Shown: in pieces, positions 36,667 to 44,652 of the stretch | How the letters are laid out: every line of letters starts with the position of its first letter | Numbering within the stretch: position 1 is the first letter of the stretch | NCBI RefSeq assembly: GCF_003850565.1 | Contig: NZ_CP027706.1 | Location: 4,526,001-4,590,000, forward strand | Length of the DNA: 64,000 nucleotides | Direction of reading: 5' to 3' | DNA from: Pseudomonas sessilinigenes | Lineage (GTDB): Bacteria; Pseudomonadota; Gammaproteobacteria; Pseudomonadales; Pseudomonadaceae | Notes under the pieces: generated by a model | What the model was told of the DNA's origin: nothing | The model's input: the letters and a program-made list of their open reading frames with translations, nothing else | Database searches by the model: none | Position numbers and translations under genes: made by a program

Positions 36667-38097
36667 ATGTTCGGTTTAGAGGCTCTTGATCTCGCCCGAA
36701 TCCAGTTCGCATTCACCATCTCGTTCCACATCCTGTTCCCGGCGATCACCATCGGCCTGGCGAGCTACCTGGCGGTGCTCGAGGGCTTGTGGCTCAAGAC
36801 CCACGACGATACCTACCGCGATCTCTACCACTTCTGGTCGAAGATCTTCGCCGTCAACTTCGGCATGGGCGTGGTGTCCGGCCTGGTGATGGCCTACCAG
36901 TTCGGCACCAACTGGAGTCGATTCTCCGATTTTGCCGGGTCTGTCACCGGCCCCTTGCTCACCTACGAGGTGCTGACGGCGTTCTTCCTGGAGGCCGGCT
37001 TCCTTGGGGTAATGCTGTTCGGCTGGAACAAGGTCGGGCGCAAGCTGCACTTCTTCTCCACGGTCATGGTGGCTATCGGCACCCTGATCTCGACTTTCTG
37101 GATCCTCTCGTCCAACAGCTGGATGCAGACTCCACAGGGCTATGAAATCGTCAATGGCCAGGTGATCCCGGTGGATTGGCTGGCAGTGATCTTCAACCCG
37201 TCCTTCCCCTATCGCCTGGCGCACATGGCCGTTGCCGCGTTCGTGGCCACGGCGTTCTTCGTCGGCTCCTCGGCGGCCTGGCACTTGCTGCGCGGGCGGG
37301 ACAACCCGGCGATCCGGCGCATGCTCTCCATGGCCATGTGGATGGCCCTGATCGTGGCTCCGGTACAGGCTGTGATCGGCGACTTCCATGGCCTCAACAC
37401 CCTCAAGCACCAGCCTGCGAAGATTGCCGCCATCGAAGGCCACTGGGAAAACGTCGGCAATGAGCCGACCCCGCTGATTCTCTTCGGCTGGCCGGACATG
37501 AGGGCCGAGAAAACCAAGTTCGCCGTGGAAATCCCTTACCTGGGCAGCCTGATCCTCACCCACTCCCTGGACAAGCAGGTGCCGGCGCTCAAGGAGTTCC
37601 CGCCCGAGGACCGGCCCAACTCGACCATCGTCTTCTGGTCGTTCCGGATCATGGTCGGCCTGGGCATGCTGATGATCTTCACCGGCCTGTGGAGCCTCTG
37701 GCTGCGTAAGCGTGACAACCTCTACACCTCGCGGCCGTTCCTGTACCTGGCGTTGTGGATGGGACCGTCCGGCCTGATCGCGATCCTCGCGGGCTGGTTC
37801 ACCACCGAGATCGGTCGCCAGCCCTGGGTGGTCTACGGCCTGATGCGCACCGCCGATGCATCTTCCGGGCATAGCCTGGTGCAGATGAGCATCACCCTGG
37901 CGTTGTTCGTGGTGGTGTATTTCGCGCTGTTCGGCGTGGGTATCGGCTACATGATGCGCCTGGTACGCAAGGGACCTGTGACCAACGAAGGCGCCGAGAC
38001 CAGCCACGGTGGCCCTGGCCGCAAACGCACGCCGGCCCGTCCGCTCTCCGCGGCCGACGATGACGACCACAGCACCAGCCTGAACAAGGGGAATTGA
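36667..38097 (+). CDS. cioA: Cyanide-insensitive quinol oxidase subunit I
   Basis: 476-aa bd-type terminal oxidase subunit that oxidises ubiquinol and binds the haems. It is the CioA rather than the CydA type, with the short Q-loop between helices 6 and 7. Visible are FTISFHILFPAITIG (haem-ligand His), the GHWEN...PLILFGWPD region, and TTEIGRQPWVVYGLMRT. About nine membrane helices are present and the tail is hydrophilic. GAGGAAAG precedes the ATG at 36667. cioB follows three bases after the stop. Confidence 0.95.
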   Translation: MFGLEALDLARIQFAFTISFHILFPAITIGLASYLAVLEGLWLKTHDDTYRDLYHFWSKIFAVNFGMGVVSGLVMAYQFGTNWSRFSDFAGSVTGPLLTYEVLTAFFLEAGFLGVMLFGWNKVGRKLHFFSTVMVAIGTLISTFWILSSNSWMQTPQGYEIVNGQVIPVDWLAVIFNPSFPYRLAHMAVAAFVATAFFVGSSAAWHLLRGRDNPAIRRMLSMAMWMALIVAPVQAVIGDFHGLNTLKHQPAKIAAIEGHWENVGNEPTPLILFGWPDMRAEKTKFAVEIPYLGSLILTHSLDKQVPALKEFPPEDRPNSTIVFWSFRIMVGLGMLMIFTGLWSLWLRKRDNLYTSRPFLYLALWMGPSGLIAILAGWFTTEIGRQPWVVYGLMRTADASSGHSLVQMSITLALFVVVYFALFGVGIGYMMRLVRKGPVTNEGAETSHGGPGRKRTPARPLSAADDDDHSTSLNKGN

Positions 38098-38100
38098 GTC

Positions 38101-39108
38101 ATGGGTATCGATCTTCCGCTGCTCTGGGCCGTGATTATCATCTTCGGCATCATGATGTACGTGGTCATGGACGGGTTCGACCTGGGGATCGGGATTCTCT
38201 TCCCGTTCGTCAAGGACAGCCGCGACCGTGACGTAATGATGAACACCGTCGCCCCGGTCTGGGACGGCAACGAGACCTGGCTGGTACTGGGCGGGGCGGC
38301 GCTGTTCGGCGCCTTCCCGCTGGCCTACTCGGTGGTGCTCTCGGCGCTGTACATGCCGCTGATCCTGATGCTGGTGGGGCTGATCTTCCGTGGCGTGGCT
38401 TTCGAGTTCCGCTTCAAGGCCAAGGAAGCCAAGCGCCATATCTGGGACAAGGCCTTTATCGGCGGCTCCGCGGCGGCCACCTTCTTCCAGGGCGTGGCCC
38501 TGGGGGCTTTCATCGATGGCCTGCCAGTGGTCAACCGCCAGTTCGCCGGCGGCTCGATGGACTGGCTGACGCCCTTCACCCTGTTCTGCGGCCTGGCGCT
38601 GGTGGTGGCCTATGCCTTGCTCGGTTGCACCTGGCTGATCATGAAGACCGAAGGCAAGCTGCAGCTGCAGATGCACGACCTGGCGCGGCCGTTGGCCTTC
38701 GTCCTGCTGGCGGTGATCGGCGTGGTCAGTATCTGGACGCCCCTGGCCCATGCCGAGATCGCCGCGCGCTGGTTCACCCTGCCGAACCTGTTCTGGTTCC
38801 TGCCGGTGCCGATCCTGGTGCTGGTGACCCTGTACGGGCTGCTCCGGGCCGTGGCGCGCAACGCTCACTACACGCCGTTCCTGCTGACCCTGGTACTGAT
38901 CTTCCTCGGCTACAGCGGCCTGGGCATCAGCTTGTGGCCGAACATCGTGCCGCCGTCGATCTCCATCTGGGACGCCGCCGCACCGCCGCAGAGCCAGGGC
39001 TTCATGCTGGTGGGCACCTTGTTCATCATTCCGTTCATCCTGGGATACACCTTCTGGAGCTACTACGTGTTCCGCGGCAAGGTCACCCACGAGGACGGCT
39101 ATCACTAG
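38101..39108 (+). CDS. cioB: Cyanide-insensitive quinol oxidase subunit II
   Basis: 335-aa membrane subunit of the bd-type oxidase. It opens LLWAVIIIFGIMMYVVMDGF DLGIGILFPF (broken for length), the CydB signature, followed by APVWDGNETWLVLGG and FRGVAFEFRFK. Eight or nine helices are predicted. It is co-transcribed with cioA and followed 87 bp later by a DUF2474 micro-protein gene. Confidence 0.95.
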   Translation: MGIDLPLLWAVIIIFGIMMYVVMDGFDLGIGILFPFVKDSRDRDVMMNTVAPVWDGNETWLVLGGAALFGAFPLAYSVVLSALYMPLILMLVGLIFRGVAFEFRFKAKEAKRHIWDKAFIGGSAAATFFQGVALGAFIDGLPVVNRQFAGGSMDWLTPFTLFCGLALVVAYALLGCTWLIMKTEGKLQLQMHDLARPLAFVLLAVIGVVSIWTPLAHAEIAARWFTLPNLFWFLPVPILVLVTLYGLLRAVARNAHYTPFLLTLVLIFLGYSGLGISLWPNIVPPSISIWDAAAPPQSQGFMLVGTLFIIPFILGYTFWSYYVFRGKVTHEDGYH

Positions 39109-39146
39109 CCAGGCACCGCTCCTCGAGAGGAGCGAAGCTTGCTCGC

Positions 39147-39170
39147 GATGGCGCCCTTGCAGGCGCCATC
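39147..39170 (+). repeat. REP-like element B hairpin, copy 1
   Basis: GATGGCGCC and GGCGCCATC form a perfect 9-bp stem with a 6-base loop, preceded by AGCGAAGCTTGCTCGC. A partial inverted relative lies at 39529-39553. It sits between cioB and the micro-protein gene and may stabilise the upstream mRNA. Confidence 0.65.
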
Positions 39171-39195
39171 GACTCCCTTTTGAAAGGAGCATTCG

Positions 39196-39366
39196 ATGAT
39201 GGCTGGTAAACATTCATTGCAGGAAATCGAAGAAGCCGAGAAGAAGCCGCTCTGGCAGCGCCTGGGTTGGCTGGCCATGATCTGGGGCGGTAGCGTCCTG
39301 GCCCTGTTCCTGGTGGCCAGCCTGATGCGCATGTTCATGAACGCCGCGGGCCTGACCACGCACTGA
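39196..39366 (+). CDS. DUF2474 micro-protein of the Cio oxidase
   Basis: 56-aa protein (MMAGKHSLQEIEEAEKKPLW...AGLTTH) with one transmembrane helix (WLAMIWGGSVLALFLVASLM). DUF2474 proteins follow cioAB in many pseudomonads and resemble the CydX-type small subunits that stabilise bd oxidases; that role is inferred here. AAAGGAG lies 7 bases before the ATG at 39196, or 10 before the second ATG at 39199. A strong terminator follows, so this is the end of the operon. Confidence 0.85.
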   Translation: MMAGKHSLQEIEEAEKKPLWQRLGWLAMIWGGSVLALFLVASLMRMFMNAAGLTTH

Positions 39367-39412
39367 TTTTCATCACCGCTCATCCCATCCCGTGTCTTGC
39401 GGCGCGGTTTAT

Positions 39413-39438
39413 AACCCTCCATTGGAGGGTTTTTTTTG
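39413..39438 (+). terminator. Rho-independent terminator of the cio operon
   Basis: AACCCTCC (39413-39420), loop ATT, GGAGGGTT (39424-39431), then a run of T. It lies 47 bp after the DUF2474 stop codon. Confidence 0.93.
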
Positions 39439-39528
39439 ACCTGGGCTTGCTGCATCTTTTCTGTACAGGAGCAGCCGCTCGGCTCGCGATGAGCGAGAAC
39501 GCGGTGCTGCAGGCATTTCGCGGGGCTT

Positions 39529-39553
39529 CATCGCGAGCAAGCTTCGCCCCTAC
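39529..39553 (-). repeat. REP-like element B, copy 2 (inverted)
   Basis: CATCGCGAGCAAGCTTCGCC followed by CCTAC is the reverse complement of the AGCGAAGCTTGCTCGCGATG core near 39131-39150. It lies just beyond the rlmG stop codon. Confidence 0.65.
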
Positions 39554-39569
39554 ACGGGGAAGGGTGGGG

Positions 39570-40694
39570 TTACTTGCGGGCCTTGAGGATCACGAACTTG
39601 GGTGTGGCCGCCACCTGTTCAACACCGCGGAACAAGCGGGCCAGCTTGCTGTGATAGCCCAGGTGGCGGTTGCCGACGATGTACAGCGCACCGCCCACCA
39701 CCAGGGCTTCCCGGGCTTGCTGGAACATACGCCAGGCAAGGAAGTCGCCCACCACCTGCTGCTGGTGGAACGGCGGGTTGCACAGCACCACGTCCAGGGA
39801 TTGCGGCTCCTGGCCGGCCAGGCCGTCGCCGGGACGGATCACGGCTTCGCGCTCGCCAAGCAGCGCCTGCCAGTTCTCCCGGGCCGACTGCACGGCCATG
39901 AACGACTCATCCACCAGGGTGTAGCGGGCTTGTGGATTGTCCAGGGCGCTGGCGATGGCCAGTACGCCGTTACCGCAGCCCAGGTCAGCGACCCGGGCAT
40001 TGCCCAGGTTCTGTGGCAGGTGCGGGAGGAAGGCGCGGGTACCGATATCCAGGCCTTCGCGGCAGAACACGTTGGCGTGGTTGAGCAGCTCGATGGCCGG
40101 CTTGTCCAGGCGATAGCGGGTTGGGTAGGGCGATGCCAGCGGCGTCCTGGCCTCAACGGTGGCGATCAGCAGGCGGGCTTTCTTCACCGCCAGCGACGCC
40201 TGGACCGGGCCGACGTAGCGCTCCAGCAGATCGCCGGCAGCCCGCGGCAGGTGCTTGATCATGGCTGCGGCGACCACCTGTGCCCCGGGCGCCAGTTGGC
40301 CTTGCAGGCGGATCAGTTGTTCTTCCAGCAGCGCCAGGGTCTTGGGCACGCGGATCAGGACCCGGTCGAAAGGACCATTCAGCGGCTCGCTGGCCGGTAC
40401 CACGCGCAGGGCATCGAAGGACAGGCCATTGCGTGCCAGGTTCTTCTCCAGTGCCAGGGCCCCGAGGTAGGAATCACCGCTGCTGGTGACCCGGACCTTG
40501 CCCAGCAGGCTCGCGGCCAGGGCCCCGAAGCTGTCGTTGAGCACCAGCACGCGGCTCTCCTCGGCCGGTTGCTGCTCGGCCAGGTGGTTGAGCAGGTATT
40601 CGTCTGCCGCGTCGAAGGCTTGCAGCGGCTCGTTCTGCTGTTCGGGCTGGCGGATCAGGTCGAGCTGGGCGAAGGGGCTGGCAAGCAGGGGCAT
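39570..40694 (-). CDS. rlmG: 23S rRNA (guanine-1835-N2)-methyltransferase
   Basis: 374-aa SAM-dependent enzyme that methylates G1835 of 23S rRNA. An N-terminal non-catalytic methyltransferase-like half (VLVLNDSFGALAASLLG) precedes the catalytic half, with VADLGCGNGVLAIAS for SAM binding and VLCNPPFHQQQ, the NPPF active-site motif. Length is right for RlmG. It is a single gene, divergent from fpr. Confidence 0.93.
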   Translation of the reverse strand: MPLLASPFAQLDLIRQPEQQNEPLQAFDAADEYLLNHLAEQQPAEESRVLVLNDSFGALAASLLGKVRVTSSGDSYLGALALEKNLARNGLSFDALRVVPASEPLNGPFDRVLIRVPKTLALLEEQLIRLQGQLAPGAQVVAAAMIKHLPRAAGDLLERYVGPVQASLAVKKARLLIATVEARTPLASPYPTRYRLDKPAIELLNHANVFCREGLDIGTRAFLPHLPQNLGNARVADLGCGNGVLAIASALDNPQARYTLVDESFMAVQSARENWQALLGEREAVIRPGDGLAGQEPQSLDVVLCNPPFHQQQVVGDFLAWRMFQQAREALVVGGALYIVGNRHLGYHSKLARLFRGVEQVAATPKFVILKARK

Positions 40695-40915
40695 GGGGCA
40701 AACTCTGGATAAGCGGTGAAAACCTGTCGGCGCGACATGGAGGCTGACAGGAGCCTTTGGACAGCGCTGTTGGGCAGCGCAGGCGGCTGTGTGAGGTGCG
40801 GCGATTTTACGGTTTTTCGCCGAGGATTGCCCGTGGTCTATGCCACTACAAACCGCCGGTGTTTCTGCAAGGCGCTTTGCGGGACACTAGGAGCATCGGT
40901 TTTGTGGAGTTCGTC

Positions 40916-41692
40916 ATGACTGCCAGTGAAGAAAAGTACACCCGCCAGACCCTGCTCGATGTCCAGCCGTTGACCCCCAGCCTGTTCACCCTGCGCACCA
41001 CCCGGGACCCGGGTTTTCGCTTCCGTTCCGGCCAGTTCGCCCGCCTCGGGGTGGCCAAGGCCGATGGCACTACGGTGTGGCGCGCCTACTCCATGGTGTC
41101 TTCGCCGTTCGATGAGTTTCTCGAGTTCTTTTCCATCGTGGTACCCGGTGGGGAGTTCACCAGTGAATTGAGTCGCCTGGAAGTGGGCGACAGACTGATG
41201 GTGGATCGCCAGGCCTTCGGTTACCTGACCCTGGACCGTTTCGTCGATGGGCGTGACCTCTGGCTGTTATCCACAGGCACTGGTATTGCGCCATTCCTGT
41301 CGATCCTGCAGGACTTCGAAGTCTGGGAGAAATTCGAGCGGATCATCCTGGTCTACAGCGTGCGCGAGGCCAAGGAGCTGGCCTACCAGCAACTGCTCGC
41401 CGAGTTGCCCCAGCGCGAGTACCTGGCTGAAGTTGCCCACAAGCTGCAGTTCATCAGCACCGTTACCCGCGAACAGCATCCGGGCAGCCTCAACGGGCGC
41501 ATTACCCAGTTGATCGAGAACGGTGAGTTGGAGCGTGCGGCGGGTCTGGAACTGAGTCCTGAACACTCTCGGGTGATGCTCTGCGGCAACCCACAGATGA
41601 TCGACGACACCCGGGCCCTGCTCAAGCAGCGGGGCATGAACCTGAGCCTGAGCCGACGCCCGGGACAGGTGGCAGTGGAAACCTATTGGTAG
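40916..41692 (+). CDS. fpr: Ferredoxin/flavodoxin-NADP+ reductase
   Basis: 258-aa FAD enzyme that passes electrons between NADPH and ferredoxin or flavodoxin, important in oxidative stress and for Fe-S proteins. FAD binding is in WRAYSMVSSP, NADP binding in LLSTGTGIAPFLSIL and MLCGNPQMID, and the C-terminus is VAVETYW. The ATG at 40916 has GGAG upstream; the longer frame has no conserved sequence. It is convergent with mscL across a strong hairpin. Confidence 0.94.
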   Translation: MTASEEKYTRQTLLDVQPLTPSLFTLRTTRDPGFRFRSGQFARLGVAKADGTTVWRAYSMVSSPFDEFLEFFSIVVPGGEFTSELSRLEVGDRLMVDRQAFGYLTLDRFVDGRDLWLLSTGTGIAPFLSILQDFEVWEKFERIILVYSVREAKELAYQQLLAELPQREYLAEVAHKLQFISTVTREQHPGSLNGRITQLIENGELERAAGLELSPEHSRVMLCGNPQMIDDTRALLKQRGMNLSLSRRPGQVAVETYW

Positions 41693-41698
41693 GCCCCC

Positions 41699-41728
41699 CC
41701 CGTGGCCGCTGCTTCGAGCGGCCACGGG
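41699..41728. terminator. Shared hairpin between fpr and mscL
   Basis: A perfect 12-bp stem, CCCGTGGCCGCT (41699-41710) and AGCGGCCACGGG (41717-41728), with loop GCTTCG. It lies between two convergent genes and likely blocks transcription both ways, though neither side has a long T run. Confidence 0.7.
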
Positions 41729-41743
41729 TCGCTACGGCGTGCC

Positions 41744-42157
41744 TCAGGACTTGTCGTTCTGGGCCTTGAGCAGGTCACGGATCTCGGTCAGCAGGACCTC
41801 TTCCTGGGTCGGAACCGGCGGCTCCGCTGGTGCCACGGCTTCTTCGCGCTTCAGGCGGTTGATCACCTTCACGCCCATGAAGATGGCAAAGGCGATGATG
41901 ATGAAGTCGATGATGCTCTGGATGAATTTGCCGTAGGCCAGAACGACCGCCGGTGCATCGCCTGCGGCCGCCTTGAGGGTGACGGCCAGGTCGGCGAAAT
42001 TCACCCCTCCGACCAGCAGCCCGATGGGTGGCATGACCACGTCACCGACAAAGGAGGAGACGATCTTGCCGAATGCGGCGCCGATGATGATACCGACGGC
42101 CATATCGACCACATTACCTTTGACCGCGAAGGCCTTGAACTCACTTAACACGCCCAT
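41744..42157 (-). CDS. mscL: Large-conductance mechanosensitive channel
   Basis: 137-aa osmotic safety valve of the inner membrane. The N-terminal amphipathic helix and TM1 ([40 protein letters not shown]) are canonical. TM2 is [20 protein letters not shown], followed by a cytoplasmic helix bundle ([13 protein letters not shown]). Single gene; its promoter shares the 285-bp region with katB. Confidence 0.97.
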   Translation of the reverse strand: MGVLSEFKAFAVKGNVVDMAVGIIIGAAFGKIVSSFVGDVVMPPIGLLVGGVNFADLAVTLKAAAGDAPAVVLAYGKFIQSIIDFIIIAFAIFMGVKVINRLKREEAVAPAEPPVPTQEEVLLTEIRDLLKAQNDKS

Positions 42158-42400
42158 AGGTTATTCCCTTGTTACGGATGAGATTGGTTACAGCAGTGTA
42201 AGTCAGCAAAAAGCATTTTGCCGACTCAACTTTCTACAGCTCGCGGGTATGACCCATATATCGGTCAAGAGTTTAATCAAAGTGCCATCATTTTCGCGCG
42301 CATATACCCCGGCATCGGGGATATAACCAGAACATTCTCTCAATCAAGCGCTTGCGGGCTTTCTATTTAGCTTTCAAATGTTTAGCCACTAGCCTCTAGC

Positions 42401-42420
42401 AGGCGTATCGAGATACGCCT
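42401..42420 (+). promoter_or_regulatory. Palindrome in the katB leader
   Basis: AGGCGTATC and GATACGCCT are perfect inverted repeats with a two-base spacer, 23 bp before the katB start. No T run follows. It may be a regulator-binding site or a 5' hairpin that stabilises the mRNA; the identity of any regulator is unknown. Confidence 0.5.
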
Positions 42421-42442
42421 TATATAACTAGAGGAATTCAAC

Positions 42443-43984
42443 ATGACTGCTTCTCTTGGCCTCGGGAGTCTTTCCCAGCGAAGCGTACTGGGCGTACTCG
42501 CCGCCAGTATGCTGTCCCTTTCCGTACAGGCCGCCACGCTGACCCGCGACAATGGCGCGGCGGTGGGCGACAACCAGAACTCGCAGACCGCAGGCGCCAC
42601 TGGGCCGGTGCTGTTGCAGGATGTTCAGCTGATCCAGAAGCTCCAGCGCTTCGACCGCGAGCGTATTCCCGAGCGGGTGGTGCATGCTCGCGGTACCGGC
42701 GCCCATGGCACTTTCACCGTCACTGACAACCTCAGCGACCTGACCCGGGCCAAGGTGTTCGCCGCTGGCGAGGTGACTCCGGTGTTCGTGCGTTTCTCGG
42801 CGGTGGTGCATGGCAACCATTCACCGGAAACCCTGCGTGACCCACGGGGTTTTGCCACCAAGTTCTACACGGCGGACGGCAACTGGGACCTGGTGGGCAA
42901 CAACTTCCCGACCTTCTTCATTCGTGATGCCATCAAGTTCCCGGACATGGTCCATGCATTCAAGCCTGATCCGCGTACCAACCTGGACGATGACTCGCGA
43001 CGTTTCGATTTCTTCTCCCATGTTCCCGAAGCCACTCGCACTTTGACCGAGCTGTATTCAAATTCCGGGACCCCGGCCAGTTATCGAGAAATGGACGGTA
43101 ATGGCGTGCATGCCTACAAGTTGGTCAATGCCAAGGGCGAAGTGCACTACGTGAAGTTCCATTGGAAGAGTCTGCAAGGGGTGAAGAATCTCGATCCTGA
43201 ACAAGTGGTCGAGGTACAAGGGCGCGATTACAGTCATATGACCCATGACTTGGTATCCCACATTAATAAAGGGGACTTTCCCAAGTGGGACTTGTATGTC
43301 CAGGTAGTGAAACCCGAAGACTTGGCCAAGTTCGACTTCGACCCGCTTGATGCTACCAAGATCTGGCCCGGCATCGCCGAGCGCAAGGTCGGGCAGATGG
43401 TGCTCAATCGTAATCCGGCCAATGTCTTCCAGGAGACCGAGCAGGTCGCCATGGCTCCGGCCAACCTGGTACCGGGTATCGAGCCTTCGGAAGATCGCCT
43501 GCTGCAAGGCCGGGTGTTCTCCTATGCCGATACCCAGATGTACCGGTTGGGAGCCAATGCCCTGCAACTGCCGATCAACGCACCGAAGGTGGCGGTGAAC
43601 AATGGCAACCAGGACGGTGCCATGAACCTGGGGCACACCAGCAGTGGAGTCAACTACCAGCCCAGCCGCCTGCTGCCTCGCGAAGAGCCACAGGACGCGC
43701 GCTACAGCCAGCTAGCGCTGGCGGGCAGCACCCAGCAGGCGAAGATCCAGCGTGAGCAGAACTTCAAGCAGGCCGGCGACTTGTACCGTTCCTACAGCAA
43801 GAAGGAGCGCCAGGACCTGATCGAGAGCTTTGGCCAGTCCTTGGCCGACACCGACGACGAGAGCAAGCACATCATGCTGTCGTTCCTTTATAAGGCCGAT
43901 CCGGAGTACGGCACTGGCGTGGCCAAGGTGGCCAAGGGCGATCTGGCCCGCGTCAAGGCCCTGGCCGCCAAACTGGTGGACTGA
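42443..43984 (+). CDS. katB: Catalase, KatB type, periplasmic
   Basis: 513-aa haem catalase that breaks down hydrogen peroxide. A signal peptide is present (LGVLAASMLSLSVQAATLT), so it is exported. The catalytic His is in RVVHARGTGAHG, the Asn in WDLVGNNFPTFFIRDA, and the proximal haem Tyr in RVFSYADTQMYRLG. It belongs to the clade with P. aeruginosa KatB, which is peroxide-induced via OxyR. AGAGGA precedes the ATG. ankB follows after 74 bp. Confidence 0.95.
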   Translation: MTASLGLGSLSQRSVLGVLAASMLSLSVQAATLTRDNGAAVGDNQNSQTAGATGPVLLQDVQLIQKLQRFDRERIPERVVHARGTGAHGTFTVTDNLSDLTRAKVFAAGEVTPVFVRFSAVVHGNHSPETLRDPRGFATKFYTADGNWDLVGNNFPTFFIRDAIKFPDMVHAFKPDPRTNLDDDSRRFDFFSHVPEATRTLTELYSNSGTPASYREMDGNGVHAYKLVNAKGEVHYVKFHWKSLQGVKNLDPEQVVEVQGRDYSHMTHDLVSHINKGDFPKWDLYVQVVKPEDLAKFDFDPLDATKIWPGIAERKVGQMVLNRNPANVFQETEQVAMAPANLVPGIEPSEDRLLQGRVFSYADTQMYRLGANALQLPINAPKVAVNNGNQDGAMNLGHTSSGVNYQPSRLLPREEPQDARYSQLALAGSTQQAKIQREQNFKQAGDLYRSYSKKERQDLIESFGQSLADTDDESKHIMLSFLYKADPEYGTGVAKVAKGDLARVKALAAKLVD

Positions 43985-43993
43985 CCTCGACCC

Positions 43994-44016
43994 GCGTCAC
44001 GCCCCGGGCGTGACGC
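43994..44016 (+). terminator. Hairpin between katB and ankB
   Basis: GCGTCACGCC and GGCGTGACGC form a 10-bp stem with a 3-base loop just after the katB stop. There is no long T run, so it may stabilise katB mRNA or partly stop transcription before ankB. Confidence 0.6.
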
Positions 44017-44058
44017 ACCTTCTTTGTAGGTGTTTCTTGAAACAAAGGGAGTCGCACC

Positions 44059-44607
44059 ATGCGCCTGTTCATTTCACTGCTGCTGGCCGCCTGCTCCCTG
44101 GGGGCTTATGCGGAACAACCGGGCCCCGCCGACCCGGTAGCGGTCAAGGTCCAGCTGGCCAGCTACTATTTCGATGCCGCTCGCCGCGGCGATGTCGAGA
44201 TCCTCGATACCTTCATCCAGGCCGGTTACTCCCTCGATACCCGTGACGAGAAGGGTTATACCGCGTTGATCCTGGCCGCCTATCACGGCCAGGGAGCGGC
44301 GGTGGAGCGCCTGCTGGCCGCCGGTGCCGACGCTTGCGCCCAGGACCTGCGTGGCAACACCGCCCTGATGGGGGCGATCTTCAAGGGTGAGGTGCGGATT
44401 GCCCGGCGCCTGATGGCAGCCGATTGCAGCCCCGACCAGCGTAACGCTGCGGGCCAGACGGCAGCCATGTATGCCGGCCTGTTCAAGCGCACCGAACTGC
44501 TCCAGGCCCTGGCGGCCAAGGGCGCCGATCTTGAGGCCGAGGATCCGCTGGGCAACAGCGCCACGCGCCTGGCCAGTGGGCAGATCCGCACGGCTACGCC
44601 GCGCTGA
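44059..44607 (+). CDS. ankB: Ankyrin-repeat protein AnkB
   Basis: 182-aa exported ankyrin protein. A signal peptide (LFISLLLAACSLGAYAE) is followed by about four ankyrin repeats: the first around DAARRGDVEILDTFIQAGY, then GYTALILAAYHGQGAAVERL, GNTALMGAIFKGEVRIARRL and QTAAMYAGLFKRTELLQALA. In P. aeruginosa, ankB lies downstream of katB and is needed for full KatB activity, apparently at the inner membrane facing the periplasm. The same gene order supports the same role here. Confidence 0.92.
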   Translation: MRLFISLLLAACSLGAYAEQPGPADPVAVKVQLASYYFDAARRGDVEILDTFIQAGYSLDTRDEKGYTALILAAYHGQGAAVERLLAAGADACAQDLRGNTALMGAIFKGEVRIARRLMAADCSPDQRNAAGQTAAMYAGLFKRTELLQALAAKGADLEAEDPLGNSATRLASGQIRTATPR

Positions 44608-44652
44608 TCGGCGTCAGCTGAGCTATCATCGCGGTTTTTGCCGGGGGTTCAG

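Noticed and set aside
36676..39213. 845-residue open frame on the minus strand opposite cioAB
   Set aside because: Gln/His/Arg-rich shadow translation without motifs; the plus strand encodes a well-conserved oxidase.
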